From Pyxicephalus adspersus (Eukaryota; Chordata; Amphibia; Anura; Pyxicephalidae): DNA of 64,000 nucleotides. The translations under genes and the position numbers were made by a program. The notes beneath the pieces are model-generated. The model did not search any database. It saw nothing but the letters and a program-made list of their open reading frames with translations, and was not told the origin of the DNA. Numbering within the stretch: position 1 is the stretch's first letter; each line of letters opens with the position of its first letter. Shown piece after piece: positions 34,939 through 46,500 of this stretch. Location: the NCBI RefSeq assembly GCF_032062135.1, contig NC_092861.1:61071412-61135411 (forward strand). Direction: 5' to 3'.

Positions 34939-37900
34939 CAAAAATTAGAAGATCAGGTACACAAAAGGCACTATTAAATATGTAATAGTACAAAATGTGG
35001 TTTGGTCATAAGTAATATTTCATGCTCAATGTAAGATACAATTCAGCTTGGTACCCATATCTAAACAAAGTTCAAAGAAAAAAGGTGAGAATACAGAAAA
35101 GGGAGTGAAGAGGCTCCATAAACAAATCCCTAACTATTAAGTGGATGTATTGGAATATTAGGCATCCCAGTCCTCCCATATTCGACACGAATTGTCCCTT
35201 TAATCTAAATTCAAACATCAACACGAGCTATGATAGAGTCTTTACCTGTCTGCAACCATAATAAAGAAATAATATTGTTTTGTATATTGGTGTTTGGTTT
35301 TTCCAATGCTGGTATAATTCATATTGGATTTATTGTTTTGTGGTATATATATTGTTTTTAGGGTGTTGGGCATTTCTAAACAAATGTTCAGTTCACACAA
35401 AATGTTCAGTTCACAAAAACATTAGCTCATATTTGAATAAATAATCAAATGCAAGAATGTGTTGATTGATACTTAGTGGAAACATTATTTGTTTAAAGAA
35501 TAAATTAATTATGCTTTTATTTTCCCTTCTTTGGCAACCTCCTTTCCTTATGAAGGGGGTATTAAAATAATAAATAAAACATTATTTTAAGGCATAGCTT
35601 ACTGAAATCTGAAACTTTGAGAATGAAAGGTGTTGTCCAGTGACATTAAGACTTGGGAAAAAAGAGCTAGATGATGCTAAACTTCCCCTGACCAAGAAAT
35701 GATACAGGCTGTATCTGATATTTTGTGGCTTCTAGTGCACACTGTGAGAAGCAATGGAAAAACATGGTGATCAGTTTTAGGACAGGAGCCTGCACGACTG
35801 AGTAAAATGTAAGAATAGGCGTATAAAACGTACATTTGTTTGATTACAGTTCTACATGCATTGTTTATTTAATGCTACTGTTTGCATTAATATTATGCTA
35901 GTATGTCAATACACCTTCTGTATTGTATTGCTATATTAATTGATACTAAATTTATCACAAAATATATACATTTAAATAACTGTAAATGGTTTTAACCATT
36001 CCAATAATGCTCTATTGTTTCTTCCTTTTTTACCCCTAAAAATGAATGGATCTGTTTTTAGTGAAGGCTTCTGGGCGGATGTGACTTTTAGATTTTGCTT
36101 TAATATTTTTTTTGTCAGTTTGCATTAAAGGTTGACATGGGACAGCTATCTTACTTGCAGTAGTTCATGTGCACTATAATTATATCAGAAACAAATGGGC
36201 AACTCTGTGCTCTGTCAAAATGACTGAAGACAGCTTAGTCATCTGTTCAAATATACACAAATGGAAAAAATTTTTTAAAAAACGAGAACGGAGTAAGTCT
36301 GATGCCTGCAAAGGGTTCGTATACAAAAGCGTATATAAAAGTGTGAAGGTATTAGACACTGCTGCCAGAAGTGAGAGACTATCTTTTTCTTTTTTTTTTT
36401 CTCATAAGGGTGAAAGTCTGTCCACTTTTAATACCCATTTATGTGCAAGAAGTTAAAAAGGGTTTTCATATGATTGAACAATAACTGGATGTTTTATTAA
36501 TAAGTCAACATTTACATTATATAAAAACACATTAGCAGGGTGTGATATGTTGCCACATCAAACACAAACCTTTAACCGGGGCCCTTAAAGGCAGCTTAAG
36601 GTTATCTATCATCAGGAATGATAATACATACATAATAAAACTTTATGTACAAAGTTCTAATTAAGAGACCTTAACAGTATATTGTTGACCACTGATTGTA
36701 ACCCAGAACCTCAAAGGTCACAAAATATAGCATTCAAGTAACAGAAACAAATATTTTAGCCTTCTGAATATACAAGGATCTTGAATTATATGTCCACTCA
36801 ATACGCTTCACAGTAAAAAAAACTGCTTCTTCAGGAGATGGGTTACAAGTTTCTTCTCTCTGCAGGAAATGTTATGCATCACCAAGGGCTAAATATAACT
36901 AGGCTTTTTATATGAATAGGTCATTGAAGTTAACATTGTCTCAGTTTGTTGATTGAACATTTAAGGGAACTAGGGATTTCTAATTAGGGGGCTCCCTGAG
37001 TAGTCCTTGTAGGCCAAAAAATGATGTATCTCACAGTATCTCCTACTATGTTTTTACTTTTTTCTTTTAAACTCTGAATTTGTTATCATTAGTTTTTTTG
37101 TGCCTTGTTTGATAATGAATTTCCGAATAGCCAGTCAAATACCCGCAGTTCCTCTCATAGAGCAAACTATGTAATTCAGGGAACATTTTGTGATGGATAA
37201 CCCAGACTGATGGGGGCCTAACTCTACCATTAGTTTGTGAACTTATTTAATTATGTCAGCAGGATTTGTTACTATACCATTCACGTGTCATATGTAAAAG
37301 CCTCACTGAGATTGTCAGCAGAAGGATCAAAGAAACTTAGTTCTTAGAAGAGTCATTCTCAGTTTGAATGATTAATTGCCTACTGGAGCTGCCAGTTCTC
37401 TCTCTAATATATATGAGCTTTCTCTTCACACACATGTCCTAGAGTTGCTCAGCTGGAAGCTGTCTGAAGAACACTGTGACTGATTATACCGAGAAAACCA
37501 CTACATCTCCAGCCTAGCCAGTTCCTTTTTACTGCTCACAGCAGTATAATTCCTGGTAATTCTGCCTCCAAAATATCATTCCACAGACAGCCTGACTGAA
37601 TAAACACTGCCATGCTGAAGAACGTGTTTAGCACTAACACTCAATGTAACGTCTGACTGAGGAGACTAATGAAAATGCTTTGAGAGTTGCTCTCTGTCTG
37701 CACTGCTCATCATAAGAGACTGCAGCAGGTGGCTTATTCCATCTGTTGATGTTGTCCAGGGGGAATTTCTCTAAAAGTAAATGCATCCTTATGCAGCCAA
37801 TAGCAACTTGTGATTGATGATAATTCAAAGCAAGATGGATCACCTGTTTTTTTAAGTGTAATGTGAACTAAAAATGTTACTGTGCATTAAAAAAGCAGTT

Positions 37901-38269
37901 CTTCGCACATGACCAGAAAAAAATATTCTAGATTGTTTGTAACCAGGTTTTAGGGCCTTGAGAGTAGTTAATTTATATTGTGAGCAAAATTGTGTATTGA
38001 GGCAAATAGCTTCCTGTTTTCTATCAAACTTTGCCAATGTAGAGTGAAATGTGAGAATTCTACAGACACCTCTCGCATCTTAGTTTGAACATCCACAAAA
38101 CAATTCTGCCTGGAACAGAAAAAACAAATCTGGTCAGGTTGGGCCAACTATAAGGTCATATTGGGAGAAAATGATTTGGTGTACGTAGATACCTATTAAG
38201 AAGTATGTTGTTTAATATTATCTATTTGATTGTTTGTAAACAACTTTGCAAACAATATTCAAAATATTG
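34939..38269. other. Unassigned DNA with one foldback-module remnant
   Basis: ACGCTTCAC (36803-36811) and GCTTCTTCAGG (36825-36835) form a diverged copy of the module seen in the giant inverted repeat at 8.8 kb. A T-run lies at 36388-36399. The open frame 36169-36456 has no family motif. Confidence 0.4.
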
Positions 38270-38290
38270 ATATATATATATATATATATA
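38270..38290. repeat. (TA)n microsatellite
   Basis: About 21 bases of uninterrupted TA. Confidence 0.9.
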
Positions 38291-38320
38291 CTTTTATTAA
38301 AGTACTTAGTTTTCTGTTCA

Positions 38321-38353
38321 CCTGAGGAAGCGGAGACATATCAGTGAAACGTG
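38321..38353 (-). repeat. GCTTCCTCAGG / CACGTTTCAC module
   Basis: On plus, CCTGAGGAAGC (38321-38331) is followed 12 bases later by GTGAAACGTG (38344-38353). On minus this is the same order and total length (33 bp) as the copy at 36803-36835 and similar to the 29-bp copy at 8837-8865. The host element is not delimited. Confidence 0.5.
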
Positions 38354-38804
38354 AATCCAGACAATGGTGTTCATAGGCAGAAATTTTTGAACCAACTGAA
38401 ACTCATTGTGAACAACCTTTCTAAATAGATAAAAAAAGATTTTACCAAACTTGCTGTGTAGTGTTATATGAATTATTTTTGTATATGTTTTTATGGAGAA
38501 ATATTTTTGTAATTAAAATGTTTAAATTTTAGTATTTTTGTCACTTGCTTTGAAGATTTGTGCCCTAAAAGTCCTACATATTACCTACTATAAGTAGTAC
38601 ACATAGTCTTGACATAGTATAGTCTTATCTAAGTTGGCTTTTCTGCTATTTACTTTTAACCCCTAAGAACACTGGGATTTGAGTTGTTTAATTGTATCTT
38701 TTGCAATTGTATCTTTGATGCCTTTTACTTATACTAAAAAACATTAGTAAATGATTCCAAAATAATGAATTGCTTCAAACATGTTTTAAATCAACTGCTG
38801 CCTA
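38354..38804. other. Unassigned DNA
   Basis: No feature recognised. Confidence 0.4.
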
Positions 38805-39072
38805 AGGCTATGTACACACATGCAATAATTATTGTTGGAAACTGAAACATGTTTAGTGATCATGGATTGTTCTGTGGTACAACTTCTCTGGTGCATGTCA
38901 CTTCCTGCATCGTTCAAATGATCGTATCTAGTGTGTGTAGATTATTGGTGGATTATATTTGAATGATCAAATTGTGCACTATACGATCGTTCAAAATAAT
39001 CGTGAATAGTCGTTGATTGGTCGTTAATCTTTTGTTTTCTACCAACAATTTTTGCACGTGTGTACGTAGCCT
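38805..39072. mobile_element. GTGTGTACGTAGC-family MITE, AT-rich variant
   Basis: Ends AAGGCTATGTACACACATGC and GCACGTGTGTACGTAGCCT are inverted. Inner arms 'caataattattgttgga' and 'accaacaatttttgcac' also pair. The GC-rich centre of copies A and B is absent; repeated 'gatcgt' and 'cgttca' words occur instead. This looks like a separate subfamily with shared ends. Confidence 0.72.
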
Positions 39073-40262
39073 GATAAATCCTGTATTATAAATCCAGAAT
39101 CAAAAACAACAGACAACAAAATCAAACACAGATACATTATTTATTATACAAACTATTTGGCTTCTAAGATGGTATGGTAAAAGATCTTTCTATGGCTGAA
39201 AATATTCCCAGTGATTATACCATTTCAACTATTTTATGTCCATTTCATTTTTAATGTAGTCGATTGTTTAAAAAGAACAATGGACTAAATTCTGTATTGC
39301 ATCTCTTGCAATAATGTGGTTGCACAAAAGTGTAGCAAATAAGACGTTCTGATCATTGAAAGTAAATAGTAATATAGAAAGAGCTTTCAGAGAATTTTTC
39401 TTTGAGGCACCGAAAGACATCTATGGGCCGGCAGAAATCATCTAGAATCTTGTCTCTCTTTGTTACTGGAGCACCAGCTCTGGACAGATGTGAAGTTCTG
39501 CTGTTTGCCGAATAGGAATAATGATTTTACAGGGAGCCTCAGGTTGATAAGAACATAAACACAATTATTAAAGGGAAGTTACAAGAAAAAAAAAAAAAGT
39601 AAAGTAAAGTAACCCAGAACGTGGAGCAGTGGACAGTGGAGAATTATTAGGAATATCTGTAAGGGATATAGTCCTGTCAATGTTTCCCTTAAATATGCAT
39701 GCAAAAATCATGTTGATCTATACAATTGTTTAAGTATGCATTTTTTTTACAGTTGTATACATATATAGAGAGAGCCACATTTGCTTAATATAGGCTCTGT
39801 TGTACAGTGTTATATAGTACTGTACAGCTCCTTTCCACAATAGAAGCCTGTGAGTTGTCTGACTCAATGAAAACCAGGAACTAAGGAACAGGAGTCATAA
39901 TGTCTGTCTAAGGAATAAAAGTAATTATAGTGGCTTATCTACTACTATCCAATCTACTATTTTATTACAAACAATATTAATAAATAAAAATGGTTACATT
40001 TAAACTATAACTTAAAATATAAATTAAATAAAAATACACCATACTTTCCCTTTATTGTTGCTTTCTAAAAATTATGAGGCAGAGATCTAGCCTGAATACT
40101 GCAAAGATGCCTTTGGCCCAAAATCTAATTCTGCAAAAAGACTTCTTATTATGCATTACTGTTTTTGTAAAATATGACTTCAATGAACTGGCAGATTTAA
40201 CTATTTTACTGTTTTCACATGTAAGTATTGAAATTTTACAGTTTGTCTCTTTTTCTTTCTAG
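39073..40262. other. Non-coding DNA upstream of candidate microexon
   Basis: 39360-39540 has a repeat-poor, mixed-composition texture that could be conserved non-coding sequence. The last 25 bases are a strong polypyrimidine tract ending in AG (40261-40262). Confidence 0.35.
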
Positions 40263-40295
40263 AGTCTCAGTGTACACTGTGTGGTGAACCTGAAG
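40263..40295 (+). CDS. Candidate 33-bp microexon
   Basis: A long pyrimidine tract ('gtctctttttctttctag') ends at 40262. A 33-bp segment follows, then a consensus donor GTGAGT at 40296. Two frames are open. One (two leading bases from the previous codon) reads SQCTLCGEPE, with a CxxC-like pair; phase 0 reads SLSVHCVVNLK; the third has a stop. The length is a multiple of three, as for cassette microexons. I do not recognise the protein and no partner exon is visible. Chance remains quite possible. Confidence 0.25.
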
Positions 40296-40563
40296 GTGAG
40301 TGACATTACTTTATTGTGGTTATGTTTGTGGTGGACATTTGAGTAATCTGCTTATGGACATAAAAGCTGAGGCACTGTTTGAATGCACAATTGAATTAGA
40401 GTGAGTAGCACAGTACATGCTTAAGGCTGTAGCTCTTTCTAAAGCAATACTGCAAAACACGCCATCTATATAACCAATACATACAGTGCTTGGGTACTTT
40501 TCTGTTGCAAAAATAAAATTAAAGTCAGGTAAAATAATAATTTTTTTTGTTTTCCATATAACC

Positions 40564-40850
40564 TTAAAGAGGAACTAAACTGAAAACTGGTAAACCCCCC
40601 CCCCCAAAAAAAAAAAAAACGTACCTTTAATCTCGCAGGGCAGTCTGATCCATCCAGGGGTGTGTTGCATCAGGTCCCGCGTCATCCCGACATCTGTCCC
40701 GAAGCTGGCACTCCGGGCACCGCGATCTTCTCTTCTTCTTCCTGGTTCTTCATCCTACGTCACCTGACTCAGGCGCGAGATCGGCAGATGTAGGATGAAA
40801 AAAAAGTTTGCTGATCTCACTACGCATGCATGAGATCAGCAAACAAGGTT
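40564..40850. mobile_element. TTAA-family repeat with CpG-rich body
   Basis: Starts TTAAAGAGGAACTAAACTG, then a C/A homopolymer junction (40596-40620), then 'cgcagggcagtctgatccat', 'ggtcccgcgtcatcccg' and 'gatctcactacgcatgcatg'. The order matches 1160-1320. The right end is not visible, so the copy is probably 3'-truncated. Confidence 0.65.
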
Positions 40851-41169
40851 AATAGACGATTCAAACTAACACAAAATACATCTATATATTTAGGTGGTTC
40901 TGAAAGTGAGTTCCAACATGTCTAGATGTGGCTAATTTATAAAACACAACACTAGGTTTAGGTCACCCAAGCTGTTAGAATCAACTGATCTGACTCCTAG
41001 TCAAAATAAATAATATTGTTTGGATCAAGGCATATAGGAAAAAGGTAACATAATGTTACTTGGCTAGGATCAGTATAATATTCTTTTAAAAAAGTCTAAT
41101 GTTATCTCCTGCACACCAAAGGGACGGTTAGCATCACTCAAAACCGTCCTACTGCCTTGTTTTCAATTC
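40851..41169. other. Unassigned DNA
   Basis: No feature recognised. Confidence 0.4.
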
Positions 41170-41172
41170 TAA

Positions 41173-41498
41173 AGCTGCGTACACACTTCCAATTTTTGTC
41201 GTTGGAAAGGATCTTTCACGATCCTTTGCAACGACAAGGGAGTGCACGATGCATGAACGGTGCTGTACATAAAGCACCGTTCATGCTCTATGGAGAGGGG
41301 AGGGGGAGAGCGACGGAGCGGCACCCTGCTGCGCGCTCTCCCCTTCCCTTTCATTAGGATCGGCTGTCGTCCATCGTCCGTGGATCCGGCAGGTCGGTTG
41401 TCCGGACGATGGAAGACACCGACTGTACACACGGCAGATTTTCGCCCGATAATTGGCCGATTATCGGGCGATAAAAAATCTGACGTGTGTACGTAGCT
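41173..41498. mobile_element. MITE of the AGCTGCGTACACAC / GTGTGTACGTAGCT family, copy B
   Basis: A 326-bp element almost identical along its length to the one at 9855-10185. The main difference is a 6-base 'gatgcc' unit present near 10140 and absent here. It is flanked by TAA on the left and TTA on the right, so the simple 3-bp duplication seen at copy A is not clean here. The overlapping open frames on both strands mirror those of copy A and reflect shared repeat sequence, not genes. Confidence 0.85.
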
Positions 41499-41501
41499 TT
41501 A

Positions 41502-42671
41502 GACTGAAACAGGAGTTTGTCTGATAAGGTAAACTGTCAGAGACAGGTCTGCTGGTGGGGCTTGGATTTAAAGATTGGTTGAGCAGAGATTTTTTTTTAA
41601 ATTTTAGGTATAAATAAGTATATTATTCTTAATAAAATATAATTAGATATGCTCTTTAGAATTTCACAAATAATCATACCATTTACACAGGGACAAGATC
41701 TCAGCATTACTAAAGGCAAAAAACAACAATGCTATAATGGCTGTAATAAGAACTAGTATTTTTTAAATGACCAGATGCAGAATGCGGACTAACATTGGAT
41801 ACAGATACTGCAGGACTAGTGTCATAATTGTGATTAATACAAACCTTGGTTTACTTTTTTTCTCTTTAGTTCCTATTCAATCCTCCCACAATATACACAC
41901 CACTCTTTTGCACACACATGAGCTTTATTTTTGGTTATTTGTCTAGCTTTTATGAAGAGTTAGAGAATGACACTCTTATGTGTGCTATCTATAGAGGTTC
42001 TCATTTTTCCAAGACATGGTATAGCTAATAGTTGTTAGTCACATTAAACTGGACTTGTTCTTGCAAGGTTGATGATGTGTCACCACTTTCCAAGCCACTT
42101 CATCAGTTCTACCAGTGTAAAATGTCTGCATTTATGAGGCTTCCCCCATGTTACAATGCTTGAGTACTGTTCAACTTTTCACTATACATTATAGTCTAAT
42201 TCTCACAGTATGCTTTGATTCAGATGCCTGACCACCCCTGCTATCTATTCTGGATTTTCATGTTCCTTTTAGTTGCCAAGGACCTCCATGTGTCAGGATA
42301 GTAAGGGATAGTAGGGACCAGTAGTAGTAGGGACCAGAGGACATCTATTTGCTGATTTCCCTTGTGAAGATTCAAAAACCAGAAGGGTTTTGCTTTAAGC
42401 TTTTCTTAGTTTCAAGCTGTCAAACTTTAGAGGCTTTGGTCAGGGTAGCAGCTGATCAAGCATAGTGTCTCACACATTTTATTCATTTCAATTTAATTAT
42501 ATCTCCAAAGATCTAAAAAATCTATTCTTATACACTAAATATTTGTTGCCAGATACAACATTCCTTATTTATGAGGGAAAACACTATCTATCTTGCTAAG
42601 TCCATGGTTCCAAAAAATAATTATTATCAAATGGAAAATGTCACCTTTGATATTAGAGGCATACTTATCAT
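41502..42671. other. Unassigned DNA
   Basis: No repeat or gene recognised. 'gtagggaccagtag' words repeat locally at 42309-42340. Confidence 0.4.
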
Positions 42672-42835
42672 TATTATTATACTGTATTTATGTAGCACCA
42701 ACATATTATGTAGCACTGCACATTAAATAGGGGTTGAAAATGATAGACAGATACAAACAATGAAACAGGAGAAGTGGAGGACACTGCCTAAAAGAGCTTG
42801 CAATCTAAAAGGAGGGGTAAGTAGCACACAATAGA
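42672..42835 (-). repeat. SINE-like repeat sharing the GCGCTGCGTAATATGTTGGCGC tail
   Basis: Plus-strand order: ATT triplets, 'atgtagcaccaacatatta', 'tgtagcactgcacatta', then 'aataggggttgaaaatgatagac' (as separate words) and 'agagcttgcaatctaaaagg'. The tail part matches the 3' end of the tRNA-derived SINE at 61258, but the body differs, so two SINE-type bodies share one 3' tail, as expected when both use the same LINE machinery. Confidence 0.6.
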
Positions 42836-43700
42836 AGGGAACACTTGATAAGTTTCCAAGGGTATGGCTCAACTAAAAAAAATTTCAACACTCACAAGAT
42901 TGGGGATTTGGACCCCCCACAGATCTGCACAGCTATTTGGGTGACAAGTTGTAAGAATGTGACCCTCTACCCCCACCTGTAGGTTCTCATTGTTTGGGGA
43001 GAGCAGGGACCTGGTATGGCTAGGAGGGAGAGAATTTGCTTGCTGCTCCCCTCCTTTTCTGGCCAGCCCGGATCCAGGGATTAAGGTAGGGGCAGGAGGA
43101 GAGCCACGTGTCTATTGCTTTCCTTTTCCTGACTATTCAGATACCATGTCTAAAGCAGGGTCTATTTGTATACTGGATCCCAAGCATATTTGAATAATTT
43201 ATGTATAAACTTGTAACACTGTTTTCCCTATAGCCATAGACCTCATTTGAAAAACAATTTGATTTTAAAAATTATCCTGATTTTTGGAAAAATTTATCTA
43301 TTTGCAAAAAAATATAAAAAATGGTAAAAACAGATTTCCAAAATTGTCTGCTCATTCCAGCTGTAATGCACATGCTGGTGTACTTATGACCCATTTTCTT
43401 CTTTCCATCCACTCCCATATTTATTTATTTTTATATCTTCTCTTTATTTTTCTTTTTTTCTACAAGTATTTCCTAATCTTTTGCCTTTAACTCCCTGCAA
43501 CCTTCCAATGCGAAAGAAAGATTCCTTTTGCGAGTTCATTTTTTTTTTAACTCCTTGCTGAGGAAAGAAGAATGCATACAAGAAAATAGTGCAAGTAGGA
43601 TTAAAAAAAAAAATCAAACAACACCTGCAGAGTCCTAATTTATTGATGTGTTTACTGAGTATTTAGTCAGTTTTGCTACTGAATTACATTATATCACATT
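42836..43700. other. Unassigned DNA, GC-richer near 43.0-43.1 kb
   Basis: The open frame 42990-43193 has no motif. A T-rich tract lies at 43420-43470. Nothing else recognised. Confidence 0.4.
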
Positions 43701-44424
43701 CAGTGTTCTCCCCAGAAATTTTTTTCAGCCGGGTGGTAGGAAGCTGTAACCGGGTGGTAAAAAAGGGGGTGTGGCAAAACACGGCAAATTTAGTGCTCCA
43801 AGTTATTTATGCCTCGGGTATCCAGTAACTTCTTATTGTTTCAGTGTTCTACCTTCTCCTAATTATTTGTTACAACTTTGTAATGCCTGCCCCATTAGTA
43901 TATCTAATTTTTCAATTCTATGTATTTTGCCACAACTGTCCTATGCCATGTATTGTGACCCAACTTCCTAGTGTTCTAAGTTTTAAGAGTGTGATCCTTT
44001 GTAGTAGTGTAATAGTATAATGAATGTGGTGTAACAAGTTAGGCTTAGTTCATATTAGCAGCAAAAAACATTTACCCCTTCTGAGTGACTTCTGGCAACT
44101 GCTAGGCCCCATTGTGACATACATATTAGGAGATATGGAGGTTTGTACACAGAGCTGTGAGGATGCAGAATGACATGCAGAGCTAGAGGTGGATACATTT
44201 CACAGGCAGAGCTCGTGCTATGAGATGGGGGCGGGGCTGCCTGTGTCTCCTTCACATGGCTAAACTGTGTGCTCGACGGCAGCAATCATTTGAATTGATG
44301 ACACAGAGCACGGAGCAGCCTCACTGAGATCGTGCATCCAAGGATGAGAGCTGCCGAGAGCTGGGCGGGGTATTCAAATCAGCCGGGCGGAGCAACCGGC
44401 TAAAAACCTCTGGGGAGAACTATG
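43701..44424. mobile_element. CAGTGTTCTCCCCAG TIR element, 724 bp
   Basis: Left end CAGTGTTCTCCCCAGAAATT with 'cagccgggtgg' after it; right end 'gccgggcggagcaaccggct' then CTGGGGAGAACTATG. The inverted termini extend over about 45 bp with gaps. ACATT occurs directly on both sides (43696-43700 and 44425-44429), suggesting a 5-bp target duplication. No transposase: the open frames inside (43771-43971 plus, 44055-44285 minus) lack motifs. Superfamily not assigned. Confidence 0.75.
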
Positions 44425-44429
44425 ACATT

Positions 44430-44964
44430 GTCTGCAAAACTCCTGTACAAGTTCGGTTTTGTACTGAAAATATATGAGTAGGTGTGAACATCCCTGAAAC
44501 TGACAAGGAATATAAAATAAACTGTATATGTATATCTGTTTGAAACTAGATCCTCACAGTGGATTTAAAAAACCCAATGTAATCTAGCTAGATAACTTTA
44601 ATATTACTAAACTCTGCTTATTGCTAGCAGTCTTCTGAATCCTCAGTTTACTGCTAGCCTCCTGCACACAAGAATTCAGACTGGGAGAAGACTGTAAGTC
44701 ACTAAGGCTTACTGCAGTACATAGTCCTATGAATATAACACATAGAACTTGTTCATTGGAGGAAGAAAGCACAGAATTTCTTTGTGCTACTTGTACTTTA
44801 CAATTACAGTTTTGGTCATGGTGCATTGCTTTAACCAGGGCAGGAAAAGCAAATTGTCAGGGCCTTGTATGGTGTGCAGTGACAGCAAAGGTGTCTGCTT
44901 GTTAAAACTGGATAGACAGAATTGTTCTGTTTGGCAGACAAAACAGCTCACAGTTTTGTATTTT
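44430..44964. other. Unassigned DNA
   Basis: No feature recognised; the overlapping open frames 44584-44826 (minus) and 44749-44973 (plus) show no family signature. Confidence 0.4.
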
Positions 44965-45257
44965 TATTATTAGCTTGTATTTATTTAGCGTCAACATATT
45001 ACACAGAGCTTTGCAAAGTCCATTGTCATGTCACTAACTGTCCCTTCAAGGAGCTCACAATAAAATTTCCCCACCATAGTCACATTACCACAGTCTAAAG
45101 CCATTTTTTGAGGGGGAGCCAAATAACTGCATGCTTTTGGGATGTGAGAGGAAACTGGATTGTCTGGAGGAAACACACACAAACATGGGGATAACATACA
45201 AACTCCTTGCAGATAGTGTCCTGGCCAGAATGTGACCCTTAAACCCAGTGCTGCAAC
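44965..45257 (-). repeat. tRNA-derived SINE, head truncated
   Basis: In minus orientation this is the same repeat as at 61258-61598. Shared plus-strand phrases include 'tcaacatattacacag', 'ctcacaat', 'attaccacagtctaa', 'tgggatgtgagaggaaactgg' and 'acatacaaactccttgcagat'. It ends at 'gtgctgcaa' where the next MITE begins, and the tRNA A box is missing, so the Pol III promoter is broken. Confidence 0.75.
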
Positions 45258-45258
45258 T

Positions 45259-45832
45259 CCTTGGCGGTATTCCTGAGTGTGGTTCGGGCTGAATTTATTG
45301 TACCAAAAGCAGTAACCCTAAGCCACACTTGAGGTAGCATAAATAAAAAATCCTACCTTCTCCCCACAATCCAGCGGTGGCCTCCAGCCTTCCCCAGCTG
45401 GCTTCTGCATCACATCCTCGGCTTGATCTATGTGATGCTTGAAGCGTCAGTAGGCTGGGGAGACGTGCCCTGGTGGGAAATTTTAAAGCAGATTACATTG
45501 TAATCTGCTTTCAAAACCTTGATCACAGTGATACAGTTATAAAAAAAAATACAAATATTAAATATTAAATCCAAAAGTTTTTTCTATTATTGTACCCTTG
45601 TTTGGACAATTTTAAAATTTTGTTTAATTTTTTAGTTTTTCAATAAAGTTTATTTTATTTATAATAATTTATTATATTATAATTTATGATTTGTATTTCA
45701 AACTTTATCATACCCGGGAGTTATACCTAAGAATTACAGGCCTAAAATATTAAACAGCAAATTTCCACGCAAAACAATGTACCGCATTTAACATAAAAAT
45801 ACTGCCATAATTAGACCGCCAGGGGGAATAGT
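45259..45832. mobile_element. CCTGGCGGTA-family MITE, copy 2 (long form)
   Basis: Left end TCCTTGGCGGTATTCC and right end GACCGCCAGGGGGAA are inverted, matching the termini at 3608-3938. 'cctaagccacacttgaggta' near the left mirrors 'ccccaagccacacttggga' at 3901-3919. At 45485-45511 there is a near-perfect palindrome (13-bp arms, AAAGCAGATTACA). TTAA at the borders is not preserved. The element is 574 bp and non-coding. Confidence 0.72.
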
Positions 45833-46176
45833 CTTCTATAAATGAGCAAATTAACTTACAATGCACTCTTGTAACACTGAATCTTAAAAGAAACTATAAC
45901 TTGCCATTTTTCATACCTAAATGTGAACATGCTGTTTGCTTGGCTGTCATTTTGACCTTCTTTTTTTAGTATATTGAGTCACAGACATAGAAGCAATCAG
46001 CAAGGCTAAGGACTTATAGCTTCAAAGTTTTTTGAGTTACTGAGCCGGAATAAATTTGCTGATCAGGAAAGTTAGAAAAAAAGCCAGAAGGTCAGCATGA
46101 CATACAGGCAACTAGAATTTTTTTTAAAAAAAGGTTAGCAATGGCAGTCCATTTATTCCTCTTTTGAAAGATTTAC

Positions 46177-46500
46177 TTAAAGAGAAACTGAACTCACAGG
46201 TGGGTAGTGAACTTTCCTAGACAGCAAGCATGCACAGTACACTTGCAAAATATGGCACAGACCAACCGGTTTGTGAGCACCCTGAAGTGATAAAGCAGCA
46301 AAGAATCCTGTCATTGCAGTTTCCCAGGAAGCAATAAAGGAAGGGAGTTCCTTTACTGTTTAATATACTATTTAGGTGATCCTTATAAACTTTATCATTT
46401 TCTCTGGCTCTATAGAGAAATAGGGGCCACATATTGTACCTATTAGACAAAGAGCAGTTTACTTCTTTCAGCTGCACAGCCCCATTAATAATATTGTCTT
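46177..46500. repeat. TTAA-family repeat, probable
   Basis: Begins TTAAAGAGAAACTGAACTCA. The interior words resemble other TTAA-family copies only weakly and the right end is uncertain. The minus ORF 46217-46477 lies inside and shows no motif. Confidence 0.4.

Noticed and set aside
44055..44285. Minus-strand open frame, Ser- and His-rich
   Set aside because: Located within the 724-bp TIR element; no transposase or other motif.
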